This document shows positions 1-8,684 of a DNA stretch of 64,000 nucleotides, in pieces. Position 1 is the stretch's first letter, and every line of letters begins with the position of its first letter. The position numbers were made by a program, and so were the translations under genes. The notes under the pieces were generated by a model. That model was not told the origin of the DNA. It did not search any database and saw nothing but the letters and a program-made list of their open reading frames with translations. The stretch is from Aquamicrobium sp. (GTDB taxonomy: Bacteria > Pseudomonadota > Alphaproteobacteria > Rhizobiales > Rhizobiaceae): positions 186,001 to 250,000 of the forward strand of contig NZ_JAMLIE010000002.1 in NCBI RefSeq assembly GCF_023954335.1, in the 5' to 3' direction.

Positions 1-257
1 GCCGGATCGGCGCGGCAGGCCTCGAGATAGTCGAGATCGCCGCCGGCGCTGAAGGCGCGGCCGGCTCCGGTCAGCACGACGACGTCGGAGCCTTCGTCCG
101 CCGCCACGTCGTGGAACAGGCGTGAAAGCTCCCGGTGCATGTCGCCGCCGATCGCGTTCAGCCTGTCGGGGCGGTTGAGCGTGAGGCGCAGGATGCGCTC
201 CCGGCGCTCGACCGCGATGTGCTGGTAGGTGTCGAATCTCGACTGCGGGTCGGTCAT
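1..257 (-). CDS. enoyl-CoA hydratase/isomerase, N-terminal part (cut by window edge)
   Basis: The first 85 codons of a crotonase-superfamily protein; the 3' end lies outside the window. The start is the ATG at 257-255, preceded by AAGGA about 7 bases upstream. The visible part reads TLNRPDRLNAIGGDM and then GAGRAFSAGGDLDYLEA, the crotonase oxyanion-hole segment (A-F-S-A-G-G-D-L). It follows the acyl-CoA ligase by 20 bases on the same strand and is probably its operon partner, hydrating an enoyl-CoA made by the neighbouring dehydrogenases. The substrate is not deducible. Confidence 0.85.
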   Translation of the reverse strand, partial: MTDPQSRFDTYQHIAVERRERILRLTLNRPDRLNAIGGDMHRELSRLFHDVAADEGSDVVVLTGAGRAFSAGGDLDYLEACRADP

Positions 258-277
258 GTCCGTGTCCTTTCGGGCGG

Positions 278-1840
278 TCAAGCGTCTGCTTCGCGAAGCA
301 GGAACTTCTGTATCTTCCCCATCGCATTGCGCGGCAGGGCGTCGAGCAGCTCGACGTGGCGGGGCACCTTGTAATTGGCCATGTTGGCGCGGCACCAGGT
401 TATGAAGGCGTCGGTATCGAACGGCCGGTCCGGCGCGGCGACGACGAGGGCCTTCGCCACCTCGCCCATCCGCTCGTCCGGCACGCCGATGACCGCGACC
501 TCGCGGATGCCGGGATAGTCGAGCATCATCTTCTCGATCTCGGCCGGATAGCAGTTGAACCCGCCGACGATGAACATGTCCTTGATGCGGTCGGTGACGC
601 GCAGGCAGCCGTCCTCGTTCAGCACGCCGACATCGCCGGTGCGCAGCCATCCGTCGGGGCGGATGGTCTTTTCCGTCTCCGCCGGGTCGTCGAGATAGCC
701 GGCCATGACGTTGAAGCCGCGGACCTCGATCTCGCCCGCCGCGCCGACCGGCACCTCGTTGCCGTCCGTGTCGACCAGCCGCATCTCGACGCCATCGATG
801 ACGCGGCCGGCGGTGGTGGCGATCGTCTCCACCTCGTCGTCGGGCCTGGTCATGGTGACGAGGGCGCAGACCTCGGTCAGCCCGTAGGCGTTGACGACGA
901 TCTCGACGCCGACCTCGCCCTGCAGGGCACGGATCAGGCCCGGCGAGACCATGCTGGCGCCGGTGACGATGCTGCGCAGGCTGGACAGGTCCTTGCCCTC
1001 GCTGCGGTTCAGCTCGATCAGGGTCGAGAAGATGGTGGGCGGGCCGCCCATGATGGAGATGCGCTCGGCCTCGATCCGCCGCAGCGTCTCGGCCGCGTCG
1101 AAGACCTTGACCGGGTACATGGTGGCGCCGCGGATGATGGCGGCGAGCACGCCGGCCTTGAAGCCGAAGGAGTGGAACATCGGCGCGATGATCAGGTAGC
1201 GGTCGCCCGCCCTGATCCCCGCCCTTTCGGAATAGATGGAATAGGTGCGGACGATCTGACCGTGCCGCAGCATCGCACCCTTGGGAAAGCCCGTCGTGCC
1301 GGAGGTGAACATGATCTCGGCGACGTCGTCCGGCGTCACCCCGGCGGCCGCGCGCAGGGCGGCGACGCAGTCCTCGGGCATCACCTCGTCGAGCCCCTGC
1401 GCCCATTCGTCCGGCTCGCCGTCGCGCGGGAAGGTGCGGATGCGGGTTTTCAGGTCGGGCAGGTCGATGCCCTCGATCATCGCGCCATAGTCGACGCCGA
1501 GGAAATCGCCGGCGGCGACGAGCGCGCGCGCGGCGGATTTGCGCAGCATGAAGGCGGCTTCCTGCGCCCGGAGCCGGGTGCTTATCGGCACGACGGTGGC
1601 GCCGAGGATGAAGGCGCCGAGCGCGGCCTCGACCCAGGCGGCCGAGTTGGGCAGCCAGATCGCCACGCGGTCGCCGCGGCCGACGCCCCGCGCGCGCAAC
1701 AGCGCCGCGGCCCTGACGGCGCGATCGCGCAGCTCGGCATAGGTGAGCGTCGATTCCTCGGAGACGATGGCCAGCATGTCGCCATGGGCCGCGGCGGCGT
1801 CAAGCAGCACCTGGGGCACGGTACGGGGCGCGTCGGTCAT
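278..1840 (-). CDS. AMP-forming acyl-CoA synthetase (ANL superfamily)
   Basis: About 520 residues. It activates a carboxylic acid to its acyl-CoA through an acyl-adenylate. The ATP-binding signature TSGTTGFPKG is at about residues 179-188, the adenylation core includes NAYGLTEV and the hinge region GWLRTGDVG, and the C-terminal lysine motif is PRNAMGKIQKF. The open frame extends upstream, but AGGAGG lies 7 bases before the ATG at 1840, so that start is preferred over 1843 and 1885. It heads a minus-strand operon with a crotonase and is divergent from a second crotonase/CoA-transferase operon. The substrate is unknown; a fatty, alicyclic or aromatic acid are all possible. Confidence 0.88.
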   Translation of the reverse strand: MTDAPRTVPQVLLDAAAAHGDMLAIVSEESTLTYAELRDRAVRAAALLRARGVGRGDRVAIWLPNSAAWVEAALGAFILGATVVPISTRLRAQEAAFMLRKSAARALVAAGDFLGVDYGAMIEGIDLPDLKTRIRTFPRDGEPDEWAQGLDEVMPEDCVAALRAAAGVTPDDVAEIMFTSGTTGFPKGAMLRHGQIVRTYSIYSERAGIRAGDRYLIIAPMFHSFGFKAGVLAAIIRGATMYPVKVFDAAETLRRIEAERISIMGGPPTIFSTLIELNRSEGKDLSSLRSIVTGASMVSPGLIRALQGEVGVEIVVNAYGLTEVCALVTMTRPDDEVETIATTAGRVIDGVEMRLVDTDGNEVPVGAAGEIEVRGFNVMAGYLDDPAETEKTIRPDGWLRTGDVGVLNEDGCLRVTDRIKDMFIVGGFNCYPAEIEKMMLDYPGIREVAVIGVPDERMGEVAKALVVAAPDRPFDTDAFITWCRANMANYKVPRHVELLDALPRNAMGKIQKFLLREADA

Positions 1841-1886
1841 CATGGCTCCTCCTGAACAGCGGTGCAGGCGCGTCGCTGTTTCCATT

Positions 1887-1916
1887 TTATTACAGACGTT
1901 CGAATCAATGTGTCAA
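1887..1916 (-). promoter_or_regulatory. sigma-70-type promoter of the acyl-CoA ligase operon
   Basis: On the minus strand TTGACA (1916-1911) and TAATAA (1892-1887) are separated by 18 bases, about 50 bases upstream of the ligase start. The spacer holds ACAGAC-GTTC-GAATCA (1892-1907, plus strand), a weak relative of the dyad found at the other promoters of this cluster. Confidence 0.6.
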
Positions 1917-2026
1917 CACGGGCTGTTTCCGGAGATGCGGAAGAACGTAAAACTCCATATGGAGATTGGATTTTTTGCGTGATTTGACGGCGAGCTGCCG
2001 ATTTTGCGGCAGGCACTTGAAAATTT

Positions 2027-2042
2027 ACGAACATTCGTTAGA
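2027..2042 (+). promoter_or_regulatory. TetR-type operator candidate, site 1
   Basis: ACGAAC-ATTC-GTTAGA, one of four related dyads (consensus TCTAAC-N4-GTTAGA) found only in intergenic promoters of this cluster. It sits about 35 bases upstream of the crotonase start and overlaps a weak promoter (TTGAAA 2017-2022, TAGAAA 2039-2044, spacer 16). Probably bound by the local TetR protein at 6701-7438. Confidence 0.55.
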
Positions 2043-2077
2043 AAAAATGTCACATGAGATCGAAGGGAGGCAGCGCC

Positions 2078-2878
2078 TTGGCAATAACCGCGACAGATGG
2101 TGCGACGGGCGTGCGCCGCCTCACGCTCGACGACCCGGCCGGCCGCAACGCCCTCGACGCGGAGGCCCGGCAGGCGCTTACGGCGGCGCTGCGCGCGGCC
2201 TTCGCGGCCCCGGAGGTGCGCGCCATCGTCATCGGGACGAGCTGCCGCAATTTCTCCACCGGCGGCGACATCGGCCAGATCACGCAGCATCGGGCCGGGC
2301 AGGCGGCGCTGGCGATGATGCGCTCGGTCGGGGACCTCGCCCTCTTGCTGCATGAGAGCCCGAAGCCCCTGATCGCGGCGGTGCGCGGCCATTGCGTCGG
2401 CGCGGGGGCGGGCCTTGCCCTGTTGTGCGACACCATCGTCTGCGGCCGCTCGGCCCGGCTCGGGTTCCCGTTCCTGAAGCTCGGGCTCGTGGCCGATTTC
2501 GGCGTCACCTATTCGCTTCCGCGCCGGATCGGCGGCCCGGCCGCGCGGCGGACCCTGCTCGAGGGGCTGTCCTATACGGCGGAGGATGCGCTCGCCATCG
2601 GGCTGGTCGATCATTGCGTCGAGGACGAAGGGCTCGACGCGGCCGCCGAGGAGAAGGCGGCCCTGCTGGCCGACGCGCCGGCGCCGGCGCTTTTGCAGAT
2701 GCGGACCCTGCTGCGGGCCGAGCCGGCGACGCTGGCGGCGGCGCTGGAGGCCGAGGCGCTCAACCAGTCGCTCTGCTTCGGCTCGGCGGATGTCGCCGAG
2801 GGCGTCGCCGCGCTGCTTGAGAAGCGGCCGGCCGATTTCCACGCCACCGTGGCGCGGGCAGAGGGAGCCCCGTCCTGA
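2078..2878 (+). CDS. enoyl-CoA hydratase/isomerase family protein
   Basis: About 266 residues, crotonase fold. LDDPAGRNALD near the N-terminus and the oxyanion-hole segments CRNFSTGGDIGQI and GHCVGAGAGLALLCD are visible, as is the helical tail LGLVADFGVTYSLPRRIG. The TTG at 2078 is chosen as start because GGGAGG precedes it by 7 bases; the ATG at 2054 has no Shine-Dalgarno sequence. Its stop overlaps the CoA-transferase start (TGATG), so the two are translationally coupled. It is divergent from the ligase operon and probably catalyses hydration or isomerisation in the same acyl-CoA pathway. Confidence 0.85.
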   Translation: MAITATDGATGVRRLTLDDPAGRNALDAEARQALTAALRAAFAAPEVRAIVIGTSCRNFSTGGDIGQITQHRAGQAALAMMRSVGDLALLLHESPKPLIAAVRGHCVGAGAGLALLCDTIVCGRSARLGFPFLKLGLVADFGVTYSLPRRIGGPAARRTLLEGLSYTAEDALAIGLVDHCVEDEGLDAAAEEKAALLADAPAPALLQMRTLLRAEPATLAAALEAEALNQSLCFGSADVAEGVAALLEKRPADFHATVARAEGAPS

Positions 2879-4110
2879 TGTCCGTCCTCAGCGGCATCAG
2901 GGTGCTCGATTTCAGCCGGTACATCGCCGGCCCCTATTGCGCGTCCATCCTCGCGGACCTCGGCGCCGACGTGATCCGGATCGAGCCGGTCGCCGGCGGC
3001 GAGGACAGGCTGCTGGTTCCCGTGACCGAGGAAGGGCAGGGCGCGCTCTTCCTGCAGATGAACCGCAACAAGCGCTCGCTCGCCATCGACATGGCGTCGA
3101 AGGAGGTCGAGCCGATCCTTTCGCGGCTGATCGCCACCGCCGACGTCGTGGTCACCAACATGCCGGTCGACGCGCTGAAACGTCAGGGCCTCGACCGCGA
3201 GCGGCTGGTCGCGGTGCGGCCGGACATCATCACCACCAATCTCTCGGCCTTCGGGCAATCGGAGGCGCTGCGCGCCAAGACCGGCTTCGACGCCGTGGCG
3301 CAGGCGATCAGCGGCGCGGCCTATCTCGGCGGCAGCGAGGATGCGCCGTCGCGCGCCGCCAGCTCCTATGTCGACTACGGAACCGGGCTCGCCGGCGCGA
3401 TGGGCACGCTGGCGGCGCTGATCGAGCGGATGAAGTCGGGGAAGGGGCAGGACGTCCAGGCCTCGCTGCTGGCGACGGCGATGACCTTCATCAACGCCGC
3501 CCATATCGAGGCGGCGGCGAAGGGGGCGGACCGCCAGCCCTGGGGCAACCGCAGCCCCTTCTCGGGGCCTTCGGATTTCTTCGCCACGCTGGACGGCTTC
3601 ATCGCCGTTCAGGTCGTCGGCAACGTCATGTTCCAGCGCTGGGCGCGGCTCATCGGCCGGCCGGAGCTCGCGGGCGATCCCCGCTTCGCCTCGGATTCGA
3701 TGCGCGGCCTCAACGGCGAGCAGCTGTCCGTGTTCATGCGCGTATGGTGCGAGGGCAAGTCCAAGGACGAGGCGCTGGCCCTTCTGGCCCGGGCGGGCAT
3801 TCCGGCCGGCCCGGTCTATTCGCCGCGCGAGTCGTTGACCGCGCCGGATATCGCCGCCAGCGGCGTTCTGCATCCGACCGAGGTGGCGGGCGCGCCGGCT
3901 CCCCTGCCGCTCGCCGAGCTGCTGGTGCGGTTCGGCGACAGCGCCACCGGCATCAGGAGCGCGGCGCCGATGGTGGGCGAGCATTCGGCGGCGATCCTCG
4001 AATCGCTCGGCCTGTCGGCGCAGGAGATCGCCGTGCTCGTCGCCCGCCATCTGGTGGGCGCGCCGGAAAGGCGCGGCATGGCCAAGGCCGCCGGCTCGCC
4101 ACGCCCGTAG
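2878..4110 (+). CDS. CaiB/BaiF (class III) CoA-transferase
   Basis: 410 residues, the usual length of family III CoA transferases. The N-terminus reads GIRVLDFSRYIAGPYCASILADLGADVIRIE, the family signature. The probable catalytic aspartate is D166 in SSYVDYGTG, where family III enzymes form an aspartyl-CoA thioester. The start overlaps the upstream crotonase stop by one base. The enzyme would move CoA between the pathway acid and an acyl-CoA donor, complementing or replacing the ATP-dependent ligase. Donor and acceptor cannot be told from sequence. Confidence 0.88.
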   Translation: MSVLSGIRVLDFSRYIAGPYCASILADLGADVIRIEPVAGGEDRLLVPVTEEGQGALFLQMNRNKRSLAIDMASKEVEPILSRLIATADVVVTNMPVDALKRQGLDRERLVAVRPDIITTNLSAFGQSEALRAKTGFDAVAQAISGAAYLGGSEDAPSRAASSYVDYGTGLAGAMGTLAALIERMKSGKGQDVQASLLATAMTFINAAHIEAAAKGADRQPWGNRSPFSGPSDFFATLDGFIAVQVVGNVMFQRWARLIGRPELAGDPRFASDSMRGLNGEQLSVFMRVWCEGKSKDEALALLARAGIPAGPVYSPRESLTAPDIAASGVLHPTEVAGAPAPLPLAELLVRFGDSATGIRSAAPMVGEHSAAILESLGLSAQEIAVLVARHLVGAPERRGMAKAAGSPRP

Positions 4111-4137
4111 GCGCTGCCCGGCGCGGGGCGCGTTCCC

Positions 4138-5295
4138 TCAATAGGATTTCGGCAGGCCGAGAACCTTCTCGCCGATGAAGTTCATGATCATCTGCGGGCT
4201 GACCGGGGCGATGCGCGGTATCAGGCATTCGCGCAGATAGCGCTCGACATGGTATTCCGCCGAATAACCCATGCCGCCATGCGTCATCACCGCGGCCTGG
4301 CAGCTCGCATAGGCCGCCTCGGCGGCGAGGTACTTGGCGGCGTTGGCCTCAGCGCCGCATTCCTCGCCGGCGTCGTAGAGCCGCGCGGCCTCCAGCGTCA
4401 TCAGCCACGCGGCCTCGAGGTTCATCCAGCTCTGGGCGAGGGGGTGCTGGATGCCCTGGTTCTGGCCGATGGGCCTGTCGAACACCACGCGCTCGCGCGC
4501 ATACTGGCAGGCGCGCCGCAACGCCGCGTGGCCGAGGCCGATCGCCTCGGAGGCCAGCAGGATGCGCTCGGGGTTGAAGCCGTGCATCAACTGCTTGAAG
4601 CCGCTTCCCTCGGTGCCGATCAGGTCGTCCTCGGGTATCTCCAGCCCGTCGAAGAACAGTATGTTGGAATCCACCGCGTGGCGGCCGTGCTTGTGGATCG
4701 CCCTGATCTCGACCTTGCTTCGGTCGATGTCGGTGTAGAACAGGCTGAGGCCGCGATGCCCGGCTTCCGGGGTGCCGGTCCGGGCCAGCAGCAGCATCTT
4801 GCTCGCCACCTGCGCCGTCGAGATCCAGATCTTCTGGCCGCGCACGACATAGCGGTCGCCCTTGCGCACTGCGCTGGTCTTGATGCGGGTGGTGTTGAGG
4901 CCGACATCGGGCTCGGTGACGGCGAAGCAGGCCTTGTCCTCGCCCCGGATCAGCGGCGGCAGCATGCGTTGCTTCTGCGCGTGCGTGCCGAAGACGACGA
5001 CGGGCTGCAGGCCGAATATGTTCATGTGGATCGCCGATGCGCCGGACATGCCGGCGCCGGATTCCGAGACGGTGCGCATCATCACCGCCGCCTCGGTGAT
5101 GCCGAGCGCCGCGCCGCCATAGTCGGCCGGCATGGCGATGCCGAGCCAGCCCGCCTTGGCGACCGCGCGGTGGAAATCGTGCGGGAACTCGGCCCTCGTG
5201 TCGCGCTCCAGCCAGTAGGCATCGTCGAAGCGCTGGCAGATCCTGCCGACCGCGTCCTCGATCTCGCGATGGGTTTCGGTTTTCGAGAAGGACAT
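4138..5295 (-). CDS. acyl-CoA dehydrogenase
   Basis: About 385 residues, FAD-dependent flavoenzyme oxidising an acyl-CoA to its 2-enoyl-CoA. CFAVTEPDVGLNTTRI and KIWISTAQVASKMLL are the flavin/substrate segments. The usual late catalytic Glu (YEGT motif) is missing: the end reads PRIAPVSPQMIMNF. A Glu is present in FNPERILLASEAIG, the helix-G position used by isovaleryl-CoA dehydrogenase, so the enzyme may still be active. GGGAGCGG precedes the ATG at 5295. It follows a second dehydrogenase after 58 bases in one operon. Confidence 0.87.
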   Translation of the reverse strand: MSFSKTETHREIEDAVGRICQRFDDAYWLERDTRAEFPHDFHRAVAKAGWLGIAMPADYGGAALGITEAAVMMRTVSESGAGMSGASAIHMNIFGLQPVVVFGTHAQKQRMLPPLIRGEDKACFAVTEPDVGLNTTRIKTSAVRKGDRYVVRGQKIWISTAQVASKMLLLARTGTPEAGHRGLSLFYTDIDRSKVEIRAIHKHGRHAVDSNILFFDGLEIPEDDLIGTEGSGFKQLMHGFNPERILLASEAIGLGHAALRRACQYARERVVFDRPIGQNQGIQHPLAQSWMNLEAAWLMTLEAARLYDAGEECGAEANAAKYLAAEAAYASCQAAVMTHGGMGYSAEYHVERYLRECLIPRIAPVSPQMIMNFIGEKVLGLPKSY

Positions 5296-5353
5296 TTTCC
5301 GCTCCCTGCGCTTCAGGTCCTGTTTTCGCACGTCCCGGCTTCGGGAGGCAGGG

Positions 5354-6586
5354 CTAGAGGACCAGATTGTCCCTGAGCAGCTCCTGCGCCACCGTCCGCC
5401 GCTGCATCTCCCCGGTGCCGTCGGGAATCCGCATGATCCGGGCGAAGCGATAGCCGGCCTCGAGCCGCAACTCGTTGGTCAGGCCCATCGCGCCGTGCAC
5501 CTGGATGCACCGGTCCATGCTGCGCGAAAGCATCTCGGTGGCGAAGCACTTCACCATGGCGACCTCGCCGCGCGCGGCGCTGCCCCGGTCCACCTGCCAC
5601 GCGCAGTTGGCGAGCATGGTCTTCGCCGCATAGATGTCCATGGCCGTGTCGGCCAGATGCGTCTGGATCGCCTGATGCTCGCCGATCGGCCGGCCGAACG
5701 ACCTGCGGGTGCGGGCGTAGTCGCAGGCCCTGGCGAGGGCCCATTCGGCATAGCCGATGCAGGTGGCCGCCATGCCGAGCCGGCCGGCATTGATGCCGCT
5801 CATGGCGACGGAAAGGCCGTCGCCGATCCCGCCCATGCGGTTGGCGTCGGGCACCTTCAGCCCGTCGAGGACGACGATCCCGGTGTCGCCGCCCGCATGG
5901 CCCATCAGCGGGATGACGCCGGTGACGTCGAAGCCCGGCGACGCGGTCTCGGCGAAGAAGGCGGTGATGCCGGATCGTTCGTCCGGGCCGGCGTCCTCCA
6001 CCTGCGCGAAGATCACGGCGTAGTCCGCATAGGGGCTGTTGGTGATCCACTGCTTCGTGCCCGTGAGCGCCCAGCCGTCGCCGCTCCTGACGGCCACCGT
6101 GCGGATCGCCTGGGCGTCGGAGCCGGCGTCGGGCTCGCTGAGGGCGAAGCAGAGAGTCCGCGCGCCCGAGGCGATGGCGGGCAGCACCCGCTCCCTGACG
6201 CGCGGATCGAGGAAGCGCAGCACCGGCGACAGCCCGTTGGTGAAGGGGGAGGGGATGACGACGTGGTGGATCAGGTGGCGGCCCGGCCCATAGCGCCGCG
6301 CGAGCAGCATCTGGACGGCGACGGCCGCCTCCGCGCCCAGCCCGCCGCCGCCGAGCTCGGCCGCGCCGAACATCGTGTAGAAGCCCTCTCCGGCCGATCT
6401 TTCCCTGACCTGCCGCCGGAGGGCGAGAACCTCCGGGACGTAGCGCCCGGTATGGTCAAATATCGTACGTTCGTTCGAAAGAAGCGCCGCGTTCCGCTCT
6501 TCCAGCGGAACGACGACCTGCTCGATAAAGCGGCATATCGCTTCTGATATGGCCTCTACCTCCTCAGATACGGCAAAGTCGACCAT
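5354..6586 (-). CDS. acyl-CoA dehydrogenase
   Basis: 410 residues, same fold as its downstream neighbour but clearly divergent. LCFALSEPDAGSDAQAIRT is the flavin loop and GTKQWITNSPYADYAVIF the substrate loop. The late catalytic region is MRIPDGTGEMQRRTV, with Asp where the common YEGT motif has Glu. First gene of a two-dehydrogenase operon whose promoter carries a TetR-type dyad. Two different dehydrogenases side by side suggest either a heteromeric enzyme or two successive desaturations; the sequence does not decide. Confidence 0.87.
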   Translation of the reverse strand: MVDFAVSEEVEAISEAICRFIEQVVVPLEERNAALLSNERTIFDHTGRYVPEVLALRRQVRERSAGEGFYTMFGAAELGGGGLGAEAAVAVQMLLARRYGPGRHLIHHVVIPSPFTNGLSPVLRFLDPRVRERVLPAIASGARTLCFALSEPDAGSDAQAIRTVAVRSGDGWALTGTKQWITNSPYADYAVIFAQVEDAGPDERSGITAFFAETASPGFDVTGVIPLMGHAGGDTGIVVLDGLKVPDANRMGGIGDGLSVAMSGINAGRLGMAATCIGYAEWALARACDYARTRRSFGRPIGEHQAIQTHLADTAMDIYAAKTMLANCAWQVDRGSAARGEVAMVKCFATEMLSRSMDRCIQVHGAMGLTNELRLEAGYRFARIMRIPDGTGEMQRRTVAQELLRDNLVL

Positions 6587-6628
6587 GGAACGCCTTTTCC
6601 CGCCCGTCGCGATTCTGGTGAAAAAATA

Positions 6629-6665
6629 TCTAACTTATGTTAGAATATTTGCCGACCGACTGCAA
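6629..6665 (-). promoter_or_regulatory. promoter with TetR-type operator, site 2 (best match)
   Basis: TCTAAC-TTAT-GTTAGA at 6629-6644 is the cleanest copy of the cluster dyad, with perfect 6-base arms. On the minus strand TTGCAG (6665-6660) and TAACAT (6642-6637) lie 17 bases apart, so the dyad covers the -10 of the two-dehydrogenase operon starting at 6586. Repressor binding here would block RNA polymerase. Confidence 0.65.
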
Positions 6666-6700
6666 GCGGCGGCATGCCGAGGGCGGAGCGTCGAGGTGCT

Positions 6701-7438
6701 TTATCGCGGGGTGTCGCGGGTCCCGGCGGGGGCGCTGGAGAACAGCCCGTCGCTAATCAGCGCGGTGAACTGGGCCGCGAGCTGGTCGAGCGACATGCCG
6801 TTGGGGCGATACCATTCGAGCGAGGAGTTGAGGGCGCTGAGGATGAAGGTACGCGCCAGCTTGAGGTCGATGTCGGAGCGGATCTCGCCGGCGGCGTGGG
6901 CGGCTTCCAGGAGCCTGACCCACAGTTCGCCATAGGCATCGCGCCGCAGGACGTGCTTGTGCCGCACCTCGGGCGGGACCTGGCCGAGCACGCGGCGCGA
7001 GGCCAGCGCATAGTCGCCGAAGGTGATGATGCTGCGCAGGTGCGCGCTGATCGCCGCCTTGATCCGGTCGGTGTAGCTCGTCGTCGGCGGCAGCTCGGCG
7101 ATGGTGGCATAGACAGCGCTGGAGACGCCGTTGAGGCCGAGGTCCAGCACCGCCTCGATCAGGAGGTCCTTCGACGGATAATAGTAGTAGAGGCTGCCGG
7201 CCTGGAGGTTCACCGCCTTGGCGATGTCCCGCATCGTCGTGCCGGCATAGCCGCGCTCGCTGAAGATCCTCGCGGCCGCGACCAGCACCCGCTCACGGGA
7301 AATCTCGGCCTTGGACGGCTTCGGCTCCGTTCGTCCGCGCCGGCGGCGGGGTGTTTGGGTTCCTGCGGTCAAGTCTGCTGCTGTTCCCGTTCCTGCTGTT
7401 GCCGGACTGGCCGGACCGGGTGCAAGCCGGTCCGTCAC
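6701..7438 (-). CDS. TetR family transcriptional regulator
   Basis: 245 residues with a GTG start. A basic Pro/Thr/Arg-rich leader of about 40 residues precedes the DNA-binding domain AARIFSERGYAGTTMRDIAKAV and NLQAGSLYYYYPSKDLL, the TetR helix-turn-helix. It is the last gene of a three-gene minus-strand operon (SDR, acyl-CoA dehydrogenase, TetR) whose promoter carries site 3, which implies autoregulation. The C-terminal domain probably binds an acyl-CoA or free acid of the pathway. It is the natural owner of the TCTAAC-N4-GTTAGA sites; that assignment is inferred from position only. Confidence 0.88.
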   Translation of the reverse strand: MTDRLAPGPASPATAGTGTAADLTAGTQTPRRRRGRTEPKPSKAEISRERVLVAAARIFSERGYAGTTMRDIAKAVNLQAGSLYYYYPSKDLLIEAVLDLGLNGVSSAVYATIAELPPTTSYTDRIKAAISAHLRSIITFGDYALASRRVLGQVPPEVRHKHVLRRDAYGELWVRLLEAAHAAGEIRSDIDLKLARTFILSALNSSLEWYRPNGMSLDQLAAQFTALISDGLFSSAPAGTRDTPR

Positions 7439-7463
7439 AACCCTTTATCTTGATGGACCAATT

Positions 7464-8666
7464 TCAGTCCCGCAACAAGTTGCCGGCAATGATCAGCCGC
7501 CGGATTTCCTGCGACCCCGCCGCGATCTCCATCACCTTGGTGGTGCGGTAGAGCCGGTTCACCTCTGTATCGCGCATGTAGCCCGAGCCGCCATGGATCT
7601 GCACGGCCTCGTTCATGACGAAGGTGCCGGTCTGCGCCGCCTGGTACAGCGCGGCGGCGGCGAGGCGGTGGATATGGCCGCGGCCGAGCTCGCTCTTCTG
7701 CGTGCTGTTGCAGGCGTCGAGCACGCGATAGACGAGCGTGCGCGCGGCTTCGAGCGCGATGTACATCTCCGCGAGCTTGGCCTGGATCATCTGGAACGAG
7801 GCGATAGGCTGGTCGAACTGGACGCGCAGCTTCGCGTGCTCGATGGCGAGGTCGAGGGCGCGGCGGGCCGGCCCGATGCACAGCATCGCCGACATGACGC
7901 GCTCGAGGTCGAGTCCGCTATGCATGATGACGTGGCCGCGGTTCTCCTCGCCCAGCCGGTTGCCCTCGGGCACCCGGCACCCGTCGAAGACGAGCTCGCC
8001 GAGGGGGCTGCCGCGGAAGCCCATCTTGTCCAGCTTCTGGGCGACCCTGAAGCCCTCGAACTCTTTCTCGACGAGAAGCGCCGAGATGCCCTTCGACCGG
8101 CCCTGCGTGGCATCGGTCCGCACATAGGTCAGGACGATGTCGGCGATCGGGCCGTTGGTGATGAAGATCTTCGACCCGTTGACGACGTAGTGGTTGCCGT
8201 CGCGCCGGGCGCTCGTCTTCATCGATCCGAGCGCGTCCGAGCCGGCGCCCGGCTCGGTCATGCCGAGCGCGCCGATGATCTCGCCGGTGCAGAGCCGCGG
8301 CAGGAAGCGCCGCCGCTGCTCTTCGTTGCCGTTGCGGTAAAGGTTGTCGATGACGAGGTTGTCGGCGTTGAGCCAGCTGAAGGCGAAGGACGGGTTCCAG
8401 TAGGCCATGACCTCGCAGATCAGCCCGGCGGAAAGGTAGTCGAGGCCCTGCCCGCCATATTCGGCGGGGACGGTCGTCCCGAGATAGCCCATCGCCGCGA
8501 CCTCGCGGAAGGTCTCCGCCGGCCACCAGTCCTCGTCGTCCATGCGCTGCTGGAGCGGGTGGAGCGTCGCCTCGAAATAGTCGCTGGCATGGCTGCACAG
8601 CTGAACCTGGTCCCCGGTCAGGCCGAACTGCTGCCCCAGCCGAAACTCGTCAAATCCCGATGTCAT
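7464..8666 (-). CDS. acyl-CoA dehydrogenase, isovaleryl-CoA-dehydrogenase-like
   Basis: 400 residues. LGMTEPGAGSDALGSMKTSA and GSKIFITNGPIADIVLTYV are classical flavin and substrate loops. The C-terminus reads KVMEIAAGSQEIRRLI, with Ala where short-chain dehydrogenases have catalytic Glu. Instead there is a Glu in LDLERVMSAMLCIG, matching the helix-G catalytic Glu of isovaleryl-CoA dehydrogenase. This favours a branched or bulky acyl-CoA. GGAGA precedes the ATG. It lies 18 bases after the SDR gene and 25 bases before the TetR gene in one operon. Confidence 0.88.
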   Translation of the reverse strand: MTSGFDEFRLGQQFGLTGDQVQLCSHASDYFEATLHPLQQRMDDEDWWPAETFREVAAMGYLGTTVPAEYGGQGLDYLSAGLICEVMAYWNPSFAFSWLNADNLVIDNLYRNGNEEQRRRFLPRLCTGEIIGALGMTEPGAGSDALGSMKTSARRDGNHYVVNGSKIFITNGPIADIVLTYVRTDATQGRSKGISALLVEKEFEGFRVAQKLDKMGFRGSPLGELVFDGCRVPEGNRLGEENRGHVIMHSGLDLERVMSAMLCIGPARRALDLAIEHAKLRVQFDQPIASFQMIQAKLAEMYIALEAARTLVYRVLDACNSTQKSELGRGHIHRLAAAALYQAAQTGTFVMNEAVQIHGGSGYMRDTEVNRLYRTTKVMEIAAGSQEIRRLIIAGNLLRD

Positions 8667-8684
8667 GGTTCTCCTGCCCGTTTG

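Noticed and set aside
356..1855. A 499-codon open frame on the plus strand across the acyl-CoA ligase
   Set aside because: Antisense shadow of a real gene in GC-rich DNA; its composition is His/Arg/Ala-rich with no domain, and the minus-strand ligase has clear motifs and a ribosome site.
6460..6485. CGTACGTTCGTTCGAA-like sequence resembling the TetR dyad
   Set aside because: Lies inside the dehydrogenase coding sequence, away from any promoter, and does not keep the 6-4-6 spacing.
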